Positions 1 through 11,996 of a DNA stretch of 64,000 nt are shown in pieces. Under the pieces are notes generated by a model. The model worked only from the letters and a program-made list of their open reading frames with translations. It ran no database searches and was not told the origin of the DNA. Numbering within the stretch: position 1 is the first letter of the stretch; each line of letters starts with the position of its first letter. A program made the translations under genes and the position numbers. This DNA comes from Blastomyces gilchristii SLH14081 (Eukaryota > Ascomycota > Eurotiomycetes > Onygenales > Ajellomycetaceae), in assembly GCF_000003855.2 (NCBI RefSeq), contig NW_003101676.1, positions 1,011,531-1,075,530 of the forward strand. Reading direction: 5' to 3'.

Positions 1-574
1 AGCGTGGCCTCATTTCAGCCATGTTAAGCAGAATCTTCTAACATAGAGAGCCAAGGTTATGCTGGCGGATGTGGTGGTGGCGTTGTTGTTGAAATCGGCG
101 ACGGAGTGTGGTTGTAAATACCAGTATCGAGCCGTTCTCAGTTAACGTAGCCGATAAACCAGGTCGAGAGTGGAAGCGTCCTCCGTAGTTACATCAAGCT
201 GATCTTTGGGAGGGGGACTTTTTTCCCCCTTGGCCGAAGACCAAACCCAAATAGTTGAGTAACTAATGGAGACAAAGTCAAAACCTATTATAAATTTCGG
301 ATATCTCTATCACGAATTATGAAACGTAGGTGACGCTATTTAAACAATGCAAACAGAAAATGTAGCACGGTAGAGTTGCACGCAGGAAAAATGCCCCGCT
401 CATTGGGTGTCAGGATGCTAGGAAAGTGTCTTGAGGATTTACCGTATGAAATAGCATGGACAGGCGCCTTCCTGGTTATCAATATAGAAGCGGTAAACTC
501 AACTATTTATTATCTTGGAGAGCACGGAAAGAGTTCGAAATTGGTAGCTTAAGCACATTGCTCCGTGAACCCCG

Positions 575-577
<3 letters not shown>

Positions 578-616
<39 letters not shown>
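578..616. repeat. poly(A) tract, 39 nt
   Basis: This is an uninterrupted run of A. It could be simple slippage or the tail of an old retroposed copy. The flanks show no recognisable coding remnant. Confidence 0.9.
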
Positions 617-618
<2 letters not shown>

Positions 619-1766
619 ATGAATAGAGGTATTATGGTCCCAATTATTGGATAGCGTTCGGGTACAGCGGCCACTTGGGCTAATTCGGCTTAGTAGGAAT
701 TCGCTTCCGGAAACTTAGGCGCCAAACGCGCCAATTTTGGACCCAACTCACAACTTTGTTTCAACGTAACTGGTTACTTTTTACTGACCATGATCCAGCC
801 CGTTTGTTTAGCCAATGAGACTCAGTGATATGCCAAAACTGTGGCCTGATTACATCGTCTCTAATGCCGAGTCGACGAATTTGTGATGCTTACGGAGTCC
901 AGATGAGACAAACTCTCGTGCAATGAGTTCTAAACTCGAAATGGAAGGGCTTGACGAGCCCTGGAGCCTCAGGCCCTAGTCAACATATTTGCAACCCCCA
1001 AATTCTCTGATGCTGGGTCAACGAGTGTTACGAAGTTTGCCACCGCAGTAACTCAGATCTATTTTGAGAAAGATCTCGAGAAATTAGCTCCCGAATTATA
1101 CCGGCTCTTAGGCCCTCGGCGTTTTGAAAATTCTCTCTCCTTTACTCAATGGCGTACAACGACCAGGGTATGTTGGAGTGTTGCAGGAGAATGGTAGTAT
1201 CCAACAAACCGAAGGCAACTGCTCTCGAAGCGAATTCCCCTCCCTCTGGGGCATGCTGATGGCAATAAGATGATCAGGGCCCGTCTTTCTTCTCTTCTCT
1301 CGAACGTAGGAGTTGGGAAAGAGAGTGGGATTTTTTAATTCTATTTTGAGAATCTGTGTAGGACATGTTACAAATTCTACTAATAATCAACACGATGTGG
1401 TGACATTTTAATGGTGTGTTCTCAAGGCATTACGCGGTTATATGGGCCTCTTAAACTGCACCCCCAAGAATAAATACCAGCTGTCTCAGGGGACATAGCC
1501 TGTGAGGGCGGGAGTAGAAGATGTCTCCATCCTTGACGAAATATGCCTCTCTAACGACCATCCATAAATCGCTGTACGCCTTCTCCCACGACTCATTGCT
1601 ATCCTGATCATGAAAAAGAACATGCAAAATGCTAGAATAGTGAGACCACCCAGGTGTATTTTTACCCCACCAAGCCCCGCCATCTACCAATGGGCAACCA
1701 CCTCCCAACTACCTCTCTCTCTATTCCTTCAGTCACGACACCCAACGCTGTTCAACCGTTAGGTTG

Positions 1767-1768
<2 letters not shown>

Positions 1769-1814
<46 letters not shown>
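1769..1814. repeat. poly(A) tract, 46 nt
   Basis: This is the longest homopolymer in the window, an uninterrupted run of A. No gene lies within several kilobases on either side. Confidence 0.9.
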
Positions 1815-1816
<2 letters not shown>

Positions 1817-2403
1817 AAGCATGTGTCAAAAAAGCCCAAACCATCACCTCCAAATCAACAACAAAACAAGGAAAAGATGAAGCCTGACTTGAACCATGAT
1901 CCCAGCTTTGTCCTACTTCTTCTTCTTTATCACTGTCAGCAAACGGACCAGGCCAAATGGCACGCAGGATGCCAAGTTCGGCTAGATTAAATTATGCACC
2001 ACGGCCCGTCCCTGGTCCCCCGCGTCCCCTGTCCGCCCCGCACCAGTCCCACTCACTCATCATCACAACCTGACCAGCTTGCATAGTTGTTGTTGTTGTT
2101 GCTGCTTATTGTTTGCAGGATTTGTTTGTACCTGTCCCTCGTCGCGTCTTTTGTTTTCTCTGTCCGGGCGAGCGGGCCTATGATAAGGCAATGATTAGGT
2201 TATGTTATTCTGTTTTACATGATTTGATAGGATTGATAGGATTGAAGGGTGGGGGGGGCGGGGGTGTTGATTGTTCAGGCTCGCACGGACGGTGAGCGAG
2301 GGGTGGTGGGAAGTGGGATGAGAACCACCGAAGGAGGAAACATGAAATCAGAGCCAATACTTAATCAGGGTAGTAGTGAGTTTTTTATCTCTGGCTTTTG
2401 ATT

Positions 2404-2405
<2 letters not shown>

Positions 2406-2436
<31 letters not shown>
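2406..2436. repeat. poly(T) tract, 31 nt
   Basis: This is an uninterrupted run of T, so the opposite orientation to the two poly(A) tracts upstream. Confidence 0.9.
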
Positions 2437-2437
<1 letters not shown>

Positions 2438-3876
2438 GCCATGCCGCAATTTTGATCCATTGATGCCTTACTTACGCTTTCTAGCCTCATTGCCTGAGTT
2501 GTTACAAGGGGTTGGAATGGCTGGGTTTGTGTTGCTTGAAAGTGGTTTAGTTTGATGCAAGGGAAATCTTTAGCCCGTGATCGGTGGAAGGTGCAGAATC
2601 TCGTTAGACGTTCCAATTACCCATTTACTTTTTCTCACAGGCCAGAATTGAGCGTGGGTAGTTAACTTAATTAATAAAGTTAACTTAAAACTTGGAAGAG
2701 TGGAACGAGAGAGGTACAGGCAGGGCCTGCAGATGAGATGCATGTAATGTATGTCATTCGCTTACACCGGAGTGGAAGGAGGCGGTGACTGCCTCAGGCT
2801 AGAAAATGTCAGGAATTAATCAACCTTTTTTTACTTCTCATGTTCCGAGGCGCCGTGGAGTCGCCACAGAAATGTATTGGCTATCAGTTCTTCTCGGTCC
2901 TTTACATTTATTTGCATGATTGGGCTTTTGAAATTGTTTGTCTGGTGCGTTTTGTTTTTGTTTTTGTTTCACTTCACGCCCGTCGAGTAAATTGTTTTGT
3001 ATCATGTCTTTTTTTGGTCCTTTTTACTCGAGGATAGATTAGTTCTGTGAAATATTTTAATTCAAAACACTGCGCCTGTGACTTTTATTTTGAGAGTTGA
3101 TTTCTTTTTTTTTTTTTCTTTTTTTTTTTCTTTCGGTCTATTTCTTCCGCCGTGGCGGGGCTGAGAGAGAGAGGCTGGTGAGGCGACTCTTCATGGCGAG
3201 AAGCAACTGAAAATAACTGGCTTAAACCCGTGGACTAGGTAGGTATCAATGACATCATAAGGGGGTAGCCAGATGAAACGAGAATACAGCAAAGGTACTT
3301 CTATGCAGGGTACCCGATACGGCGGTTGACCATGCCTATTCTGTTGCAGTTGGGCTCCCTAGGTGAACTCCACTTGATGTGATGTTGAGAAGGGGTGTTC
3401 CACCCAATTTCATGCTGTTCGCTAACTTTTGTTCATGCACGGGATGTTGATTGTACTCACGGCTTTTTCATCATCATCATCATCATGTATGTATATACAT
3501 TGTACATGTATGTACATACATACTAACAACTCTCAATTATATCGTCCGCCGATCATCCACCCGAGGAAAGCAGGGTGAACTACAGCGTATGGATGAAGTA
3601 TATTGGCTTTGAAGATAAACCACCGATAAGCACAGACAGGCGCCAAATGGGGCCCGAGGAACCAGGTAGTTGGCTCCATCAGGTCTGGTCCCTTATAAGT
3701 TATAAAGGAGGTAACTTAAAGTAGACCGACAGTTTGACTCACTGTTTGAGCGACGACGGTGTGGGACCATTCTCCGTATCTCCGGGTATTTGCTTGAAAA
3801 GATCCGTCCGGAGACTTGGGCGTACCTGAAGGTACAGCGTAATACATACATACTTGATTGGGGGCTCGACGATCCT

Positions 3877-3903
3877 GAGAGAGAGAGAGAGAGAGAGAGA
3901 GAG
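3877..3903. repeat. (GA)n microsatellite
   Basis: This is a dinucleotide run of about 13 GA units. It creates a spurious Arg-Glu repeat in one open frame and a Ser-Leu repeat in another. Confidence 0.9.
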
Positions 3904-5289
3904 CGGTGGGTGGGGTGTCAAAAGAAAAAGAGGCGTGTATACATACCCCTTCCCTCGGTATGGAATTACACCACCAGACCGAACTCGGTAAATAACTAAA
4001 TAATATATATCTAGATATATACAGAGAGCCACAATTTCCCGCCCCTTTCGAGGGTTTAACCAGTAGGATCCATGAGGATGTCTGTTCATAAAGAAAAAGG
4101 AAGATCGGATAAAAAGGCAAGGCGGTATCATTTATCTATCTAGATCTCCTTAGCGGCCAAGGTCTCGGATGTCTGAGATGTGAGGCGTTCAGGCCGAAAT
4201 GGATTCCCTCTCTCCCTCGCATTTACCTCGCCTCAGCCCGGTCATCGGCCCTTCATTATGATTGATGAGGTAGGGCTGTTCTTTTGGGTGGACTTCTGGG
4301 TCTTTGGGTGCGATCCGACTGGACTAGATCGTAGCTAGATGATAGTTAGACGATTGGTTGTTTGTTTTATCCAGTGACCAAGCAGAGGTCATGAATAATA
4401 ATAATAATGGAGAGAGAAGCTTGGGAATGAATTCGATTGTTCAACTAGTTTGCTGAGTAAAGTATCGGGGTGCCTAGGCACCGCACTTGTAATATCTAAC
4501 GTGAAGAAGAGTGGCAGGTGAGGTGGGGGGAAGAGAATAGGTTTATGTATTGGGATGAAGGGGCGTAGTTAGTAGTTAACTTATTAATTCATCACTCTTT
4601 TCTTTTCCGTCTTGTTTGTTATTTTCTTTTTCTTGCTTCCCCCGCACTTGGTTCAGATCTGGGTTGTAGATCGGGTCTTTGCTTTCCCACGCCTTTCTTT
4701 CCCTACTAGAGAAATAGAAATGTGAAGAGAGAGGATAGAGTCCATAATCCATCGGGAACTAGGCATCTGCCTTTTACATGGGACGATGGGGGAGAATAAT
4801 GTACAGGAGATCGCGCGGTAGGGTGGAAGGGGGAGGAGACACGAGAAATAGTCACAAGGCAACACACATACTTCTTACGCTGCGTATATGGACAGGAACT
4901 CGGGTCCTTATGATCGTAAGACATGGAGGTGTTTAGTTGTGCTGGAAATATCAGCTAATAGGGAGTAAGACTGAAAGGGATCGTGATGACGGAGGCGTAG
5001 GCATTAGGAAAGGGGATTCCGCCTTGTGAAGCTACTCCATAGACCTATAAGCCGTGAAATAGATATTTGAAACAAGGAGGAAGAGGAGAGAACAAATGGG
5101 CCCTGGTGATGCCAGGGCGAAAACGGAGCGGCTTCGGTGATTAGATTTACCAGTAAATGCCAGAAGAATATGGAGGAGTGAGTAGAGAGTGATGCAGATT
5201 CTCAGGATAGAGATATCTGTTGCTGTTGTGATGGCAGCGACAGAAATCAGCGGGTGAGGTCACCACATTCCATCCATTCCAGGCAATAT

Positions 5290-5314
5290 GAACATGAACA
5301 TGAACATGAACATG
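5290..5314. repeat. (GAACAT)4 tandem repeat
   Basis: Four perfect copies of a hexamer lie in non-coding sequence. Confidence 0.9.
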
Positions 5315-5832
5315 GCTAGTTACTTACTGACTGACCCGCCAACCACCACGCCGCCGCATTCTACACAAGACAAACAGAGAAGAAGCCCGGAGACATTCTG
5401 GGGGGGGGGGGAAATAGTATTCCGGCTTGTTGACAGTTGACAGTTGCCCTGTGCTGCTGGAAATGAAGAAAGATTATTTTTACTTTTTTCATCCCACAAC
5501 AACCAACCATCTCGCAAAATAGTGTTGATGGCTTTTCCACGACGCATTAAAAAATTAATAAGGGTGCCGAGGGCATGGTACGTGCATATTATTGTTCAAT
5601 AATAATAATAATGTCCCAAGTACTCCATATAAGTAAGTACCTTCAGTAAGTCCTGAGATGTGTATCGGACTTACTGATGCAGAATAAGGATGGGAAATGA
5701 GAATAAGGACTGAGAGGTTCGATCATACCATCCATACCATACGATACGGTGGTGTGTTGTTGCCAGTCTGACATGACATCAGGACAAAAAAGGCACACAC
5801 ACATGTACACACATACATACAGACATAACTAC

Positions 5833-5860
5833 ATTATTATTATTATTATTATTATTATTA
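5833..5860. repeat. (ATT)n microsatellite
   Basis: A trinucleotide run of about nine units lies in gene-free sequence. Confidence 0.9.
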
Positions 5861-7601
5861 CATGACAAGGGAACGCGAGAGAGCAGCAAGCATAAGACGA
5901 GCGAAACCAGAGAGGAAAGCCAGGAGTCCATCTTTTAGCTCCAGGCTTGAAATACAACTGACTGACTTGACTGGAACCTTTTTTTTTTATTTATTTAATA
6001 ATTTCTGGCGCTGGAGTTCGTGGCAGCCACTCAACTCAGCGAGCCGGGTCCGCGTCCCCTGGCGCTGGATGCATGCTTGTTCAGGTCAGGGTCAGGTAAG
6101 TTTAACTAACTATTTAATAACTATTATTATTGCTCTGGCAGGCCAGTTGCAAGCAAGTCTCAAGATGCACGTCTACCCAATCCCAGGCAGAGCGACCAAT
6201 CGTTTCCACGCGAAGAGCTCGAGATGGACGATAAGGCGTCGCCTTACTTTTTGGATCCCACACACGCCTATGCAGCATTTATTTTATGCTGGGGATCCAT
6301 CCCATCCCTTATTAGACCCCGCGACCAACCTATCTTCACTGGAACCATTCATCGGTCCTTGGGAACCAGAACAAACCACAGAACGTTCTGACAGGAATGT
6401 CTGTCTGGTCTTGTATTTTTTTGGCGGACTATCCGGTTCATCAGAAAAGGAAATAAATTAAAAAATTAAAAAATTAAAAAAAAAAAAAAATCAACAAAAA
6501 TAAAGGGACCAAAGCGACATGGGCCTTGAGTTACGTACGAGCTTTGATTTGATGATGGCTCTGACATGAATGTTGCCCTCTCGAATGGATGATTTTATTT
6601 TTCTGGTTCTCTCTGCCTATGCCTGAATTCTGATATGATACGTCGGGCTCAAGCATGCTCGATCATCGTTAAGGAATAGGCTTCTTCTCAAACCGATCCT
6701 TGACCGACTGGACGGGGAGAGAGGAAAGCTAGTGTTTTAGAGGATCTGCCCGCAGCCAGCAGGAATAACTAATAATGGAGTTCCCCCTGCGAACAAAAGT
6801 AGCGGCCTTAAAACCCGAACGGATTTTGGGGAAATATTATCCTCAGAGAAAGGAGCTGGAGAAGATTTTTTTTTTTATATTTATTATACCTACCCTCCTC
6901 CTCATGATCTTGTCTTTTCTTCAATCAAATTCTCCCTCTTCAACTATATCTTCCTGCACAGACAGCTGCAGACCGCTAACTATATTATCTCCTACACCTA
7001 CATATATTAGCATCAACCCGCCCTCGAACTCCTCATCCTCACTCTATATTATCTCTATTATACTATTGTTATTATTATTATCATCTTCCTTTTATTGTCT
7101 GATCGGCTGTTGAACCGGTTTGACAATTAATTTGTTGATAATACTAAAATACCATATAGCAGCACCGCAACCACCGCACCTCCCCGCACTGCACTGCTTG
7201 ATCTCTCCCTCCTCCATCCAGGTCACACACACATAACTACACACTACTTAACTACTTAACTAGTTAACTACCGCTTCCCTTCCCTTCCCTTCCCTAGTTA
7301 TATCTGCTGCTTATCCTCCCAACCCAACCCAACCACACCGCCTCTTCTATTCCTCACAATCCCAACCACTTTTTCTTCCACACAAACAAACGTCTTTCCT
7401 CCCTCTTCTCCTCGAACTTCATCCCTTCTCGAAGAGGTCTTCTATTCGCAGCCTCTCTTCTTTATTTTGTCCTCATAACGACCTTTTACGACTTTTAACG
7501 ACCCTGTTTTATTAACGCCGTGCTACTACTATTGTTTCTACCCCTCCTCCCCACTCTATTATTCTCCCCATCTCTCTTCATATACATCCACCTCCACAAC
7601 C

Positions 7602-9646
7602 ATGACGAGATATCAGGCTTCGTCGACATTCGAGTTCTATCACCAGTCACCCGCTCTCGATGCGAAACCTGTATTTTCCGGGGACGATGAGATGAGCGTC
7701 CTGGATGATAAAATTCTCGAATCCTCCACTTCAGATATCCCCTCCATGAACGACCCAAGACGGTCGTCCTTCGATCACACTTCAGAGGACTTCTCCCGAA
7801 GAAATTCAGTCTGGTCAGAATCCCAATCGCGGCATGCCTCTCAAATGTCTACTCCCCTCTTTGAGCCCGTAAACCCCTTTGCCCGAGTAGACACCTCACA
7901 CCCAACCAGCTACGGCCAGCAACAACCATGGCCTCTCTCTGCCGATTCTGGTTCATGTACGCCCACCCCAATCTACGAACAATTCCCCCAGGACTACGAT
8001 GGGAACTCCACCAACCCTTTTGCTGGTGGCGCAGTTGGTCCTATTAACCCCATGTCCTTCTCCCATATGCAATATCGACCTGGGTCGACTTTCCCCGGCT
8101 CTTCTGCCACCCCAATGTCTCCCCAGTCCAGTCAGGGCTGGGTATCAGGGACGTCAGAGGCTACCGAGGCACGCTCAAAACCTAGTCGGAATAGCACATA
8201 CCGGAATGGATCTCCGCTGCATTTGCGGAGAGACGGCATCCGGAAGAAGAACGCTCGTTTTGACATTCCCGCTGAGAGAACTCTCAGCAACATTGATCTG
8301 TTGATTAGTCAATGTACCGATGAGGATGAGATCAAAGAGTTGAAACAGCAAAAACGTCTGCTGAGAAACCGACAGGCAGCGTATGGACTCCTCCCTTTCC
8401 CTCTCACTCATTGTTCCCGTCTTATCCATCCATAGGCGGGATAATGTAATTCTTCCAACCCTAACAGAACGGAATCTCAGACTGACATTGTTATAGACTT
8501 GACTCCCGCCAACGGAAAAAGGTGCATACTGAACAGCTCGAGGAAGACAAGAAACGGTCTTCCACTCTTATCAACGAACTCGAAGAAGCTCTTCGGGAGA
8601 TGAAACTCCGGGAGCAAGAGTACCATCGGGAAAAAGCGGAACTGTTCGAGCGTGAGCAGCAGTTGCGCACATATATTAACCAGCTCCACATGGAGAAGGA
8701 AGAGATGATTCGGTCCCACACACTTGAAACTGGTGAACTTCGCAAGAAAAACGCAATTCTTCGAGAACATCTGGAGAAAGTGGAGCTTGGTGCCCAGCCG
8801 GCTCCGAACTCGGCATTCCGGAACGAATTCTCTGATTACGAGAACATCACAATGGAGAATGCTCCTTGGGATGACTTCTCGATGGTGAACGAGTTCTCTC
8901 TTAACACCGAAAACCATGGTCTCATTCGCACGCCTACCCCTGTGCCTGACAACACTGTGCTTGTGACTTCCAAAAAGTCCGAGAAATCCTTGGACAAGCC
9001 CCCAGGCCATACCGATTCCTCTCCTTTCAGCTGGAACACATTTTATATGTGTTTACTTTTTGGTGCTTTTATTGCATCAAACAACAGCTCCATCTCACCC
9101 GCTCTTCCAGCCCTCTCCGAGGAGTACCGTGCGGAATCGGCAAACGTCTTGAGAGCTGTCCTCGCATCTGCTGATTCGTCCGATGCCGCTAATGCCCTCA
9201 ACCCCGGGGCCCTTCCTGGCACATCCTCCTCCATCACTGCCAACCTTCCCACCACCATTACTGGGGCGGAAATGGCACAGATTACTGGCGGAGGGCCCTC
9301 TACATCAAATCTTGACGACTTGCATCGCAACCTTGTCGCCCCTACTAAGCAACAAGAGGAGGAACAAGTATTCTCTCTCACCACAGAGAGGTATAGGTCA
9401 CTCACCACCTTGGAAGACGACGGAGGGGACTTCAAACCTCCTCCATCGAATTTCCAGCAAGCCTATGCAAATATGCGCAATGCTGGCATGCAGCATACGA
9501 AAAACGTTCCGGACATCTATTCACGGTCCCTATTGTGGGACAGGGTGCCAGAAAAGGTGGTTCAAGATTTTAGGAGGATGGTGAAGGAATGCAGCGCTTC
9601 CACCCCTATCAAGGATGAACAGGCCGGAGCCGTTTGCCAGTCATAA
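7602..9646 (+). CDS. bZIP transcription factor
   Basis: The model has two exons, 7602-8380 and 8497-9646, giving 642 residues. The 116-nt intron has a GTATGG donor, an ACTGAC branch site and a TTATAG acceptor. It splits the basic region, so neither exon alone encodes the DNA-binding motif. The spliced basic region reads NRQAALDSRQRKK, matching the bZIP consensus N-x3-A-x3-S/C-R. It starts near residue 255 and is followed by a long leucine-rich coiled coil of about 75 residues. A conserved-looking lead-in (PAERTLSNIDLLISQ) precedes it. The N-terminal 220 residues are Ser/Pro-rich and low in complexity, as in activation domains. Near residues 440-457 there is a short hydrophobic stretch (TFYMCLLFGAFIAS). 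The C-terminus is a further domain of about 185 residues that I do not recognise. The target genes are unknown. A pyrimidine-rich leader precedes the ATG. Confidence 0.88.
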
Positions 9647-11996
9647 TATCTTAAGGTACAAGACCTTGCATTCATTCCTTGCTGTGTCTCTTTCCCATGA
9701 CGAATAGCAACGGACTTACCGTACGATGCCTTGAAGCATCCTACTCCGCTTGACGCGACCCGAAACAATTTCATTTGTTTTGACGGATTTCTGCCACTCT
9801 AAGTTCGACATGCATGTGTTTTTACCATCTAGCGGGTTCATGAACAGCATTTTGCAAGCAGGCCTTATGTTTGATTTTGATTTTTTGGTTGTTTTTTGTA
9901 TCTATCCTCTCCGGTGATTTTCTCTGAGCAAAACGGCCAAAATGGGTTGGGAAAGCGCGCATATTTCGAAACAAATTTTCTCTTTCAATCTCTTCTTCTC
10001 TGAAACGACACCTACAGCACTAGATGCGACCGCAAGGCGAAAATTCAGGGGCGACTCATTTTCAGTTTTTTGCTTGCCTGATTTACCTCCACGTGGGCGA
10101 CCATAACGAAACCAAACTAAACTACAGACGACATACCGTTCACACGGGCGGCAACAGACGACGAACGAACGCGGCACTTCTGCATATTTCCTATGTACGC
10201 CCTGCATGTTACAATCCAACTATATACACTGCACCTTGCAATCTCCTTTGTCCCAATCGCACTTTCTTCTTATTTTGCGTCTTTGCAAAGACGTGTCCGT
10301 CCAACACGGCAGAATATTCCTTCAACCCAGAAAAAACAACAGCATGCACCAGGCCAACCTACCACAAGAAGATTTGCTCTCTTTACAATACTCAACGGCG
10401 CTTGACCAGCAACTCCCTTTCCTTTGTGGACTCTTATTTGAATTTTTCTATATATGCACACTGTACAACTTTTGGTTTTACTCCGTCGCTGGCAACGGCG
10501 AGAAAGAACGCTCTCCCTTCGTTGGCTTCAACCCCTGACCAACTGGATCCCACGGATAGGGTAGATCAGCGAGTGGATTGCGCGCGGGCTTGTGATTTTG
10601 GGCCGTCCTTCGAAATTTTGTGTTGCGTGTACCCCGTATTTAGCGTCTTGTTTTGCGATTTTCTTTTCTGGGAGACACTTCCAAGCATTTTTTGGCTCCT
10701 TGTTATTTGATAATTTGTTTTGTAATATGTTTAGCTCTCTAACCGCTTCTTGTTTTCCATTTTTCTTGATTATGTGTGTTTCTATTTTTGTTACGTTGCT
10801 TATTTGCCTTGCTTTTGTTGATAGCTCTTTTGCGTTCTCAAATATTTCTAGCGATTGCGCATGGTTCCCCGTCTCTCCTCTCCCCTTTCTGCCCTGGGTT
10901 TTTCATGACCCAATCCTGTCCCAACCTTGCTCTATGTGCTCGTGGAAATGAGTACTTGCGGGCCATTTTCTGTTGATTTGCCTTCCTGTTTAATTCTGAC
11001 GTGCTTATGATTATGATTTCTATGACAATGGCCATTTCTTTTAGGGCCTAGGCGAAGTGAAGCAAGTGGGAACTCCATCTCCCACGCGAACGCTTATCAC
11101 TATGCTCTCCTTTTGTTTTTATTCACCCTTTGTTAATTTTCAAAGTTTGCACTCTCTCCGCTCATTTGACCGGATCCAGCCGAGCCAATCATTTGTTGAT
11201 GATCTACGCATATTATCATTCTGGGCTACTTGAGAGCTCCTACCAGAAACAACTTACCTTCTTTGGATATATTTTTTTAAAGATTTCTTCTAATTATAAT
11301 CAAATCATGGAATTGATTTCATTTGCATTTCTGGGACAATATAATTTCATATAACTATCAAATAACTAAAGCGATTGTAGAAAGGATGGTAACCAGACCG
11401 AAAATAAATGGCGTCTTAACGAAGCCAGTTTGCTTGTTTCAAGCAATTAAATTCGAATCGAAATAATGAAAATTCATAGGCCGAAAAAAAATGGATAATT
11501 AAACCCTTAAACGTTACACGGGAACGGGAAAGTGTTTACTGCTTTGGATTATACTTATCCTTCCATATCCTATCAGTAACAACAAGAAAGTTAGCGAAAG
11601 TCTGGAAAGGAAGGAAACCAGCTCCAGCGTTAAGTAAGAGGATGATTGGTTGGCGGATTTAGCTCCCGTCTTTCTGGTGCTTGGAGCCTGAGGAAAACAA
11701 GAGGGGATGTGTTGGGGGGGGGGGGGGTGTGGGTGAGGGTGTGGGCTATTTTTAGCTCAAGCGCTGCTGGCCTATCATGCCCATCTTGACACTTGCGGTT
11801 TGAAACACACAAGACTCCCTCTCCCTCTCCCCCCCCCCCCTCCTAACAGCAGCGAACGCACTGTCACGTCATGCAAAGTGATGTCAAGGACCAAGCTCAA
11901 GCAAGTAAGCCGAAGCCCGGAAGCAACTAGGCAACGCAGGGCAAAACCATTGCAGCTGTCTGTTCGCGAGCTGAATTGCTTGCTAGCTTGAATTGA
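9647..11996. other. intergenic: 3' flanks of bZIP and Sel1-repeat genes
   Basis: The two genes are convergent here. One plus-strand open frame (10024-10710) is fairly long, but its composition looks random and it has no recognisable motif or splice partners. G and C homopolymers lie at about 11706-11718 and 11830-11840. The true end of the Sel1-repeat gene may lie inside this stretch, near 11.63 kb, if a last intron is used. I see no other gene. Confidence 0.5.

Larger units (their letters stand above)
1..7601. other. gene-poor, microsatellite-rich region
   Basis: I found no convincing gene here. The first 1.4 kb has no open frame of 60 codons or more on either strand. Further on, open frames are short and of low complexity. 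The stretch carries long homopolymers (separate entries), GA, TTA and ATA microsatellites and short palindromes. The last 400-500 bases before 7602 are pyrimidine-rich and are probably the promoter and leader of the bZIP gene. Older decayed repeats are possible, but none can be named from sequence alone. Confidence 0.6.

Noticed and set aside
3716..4131. Two overlapping minus-strand frames of about 130 residues
   Set aside because: Both depend on the GA/CT microsatellite (Ser-Leu repeats) and have no other support.
5862..6461. 199-residue plus-strand frame
   Set aside because: It begins in a Glu-Arg low-complexity run next to a microsatellite, has no recognisable domain, and reads through poly-T and AT-rich sequence.
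8477..9010. 177-residue minus-strand frame
   Set aside because: It is the antisense shadow of the bZIP second exon.
10024..10710. 228-residue plus-strand open frame after the bZIP gene
   Set aside because: Its composition looks random, with no motif, no splice partners and no promoter signs. It lies in the expected 3' flank.
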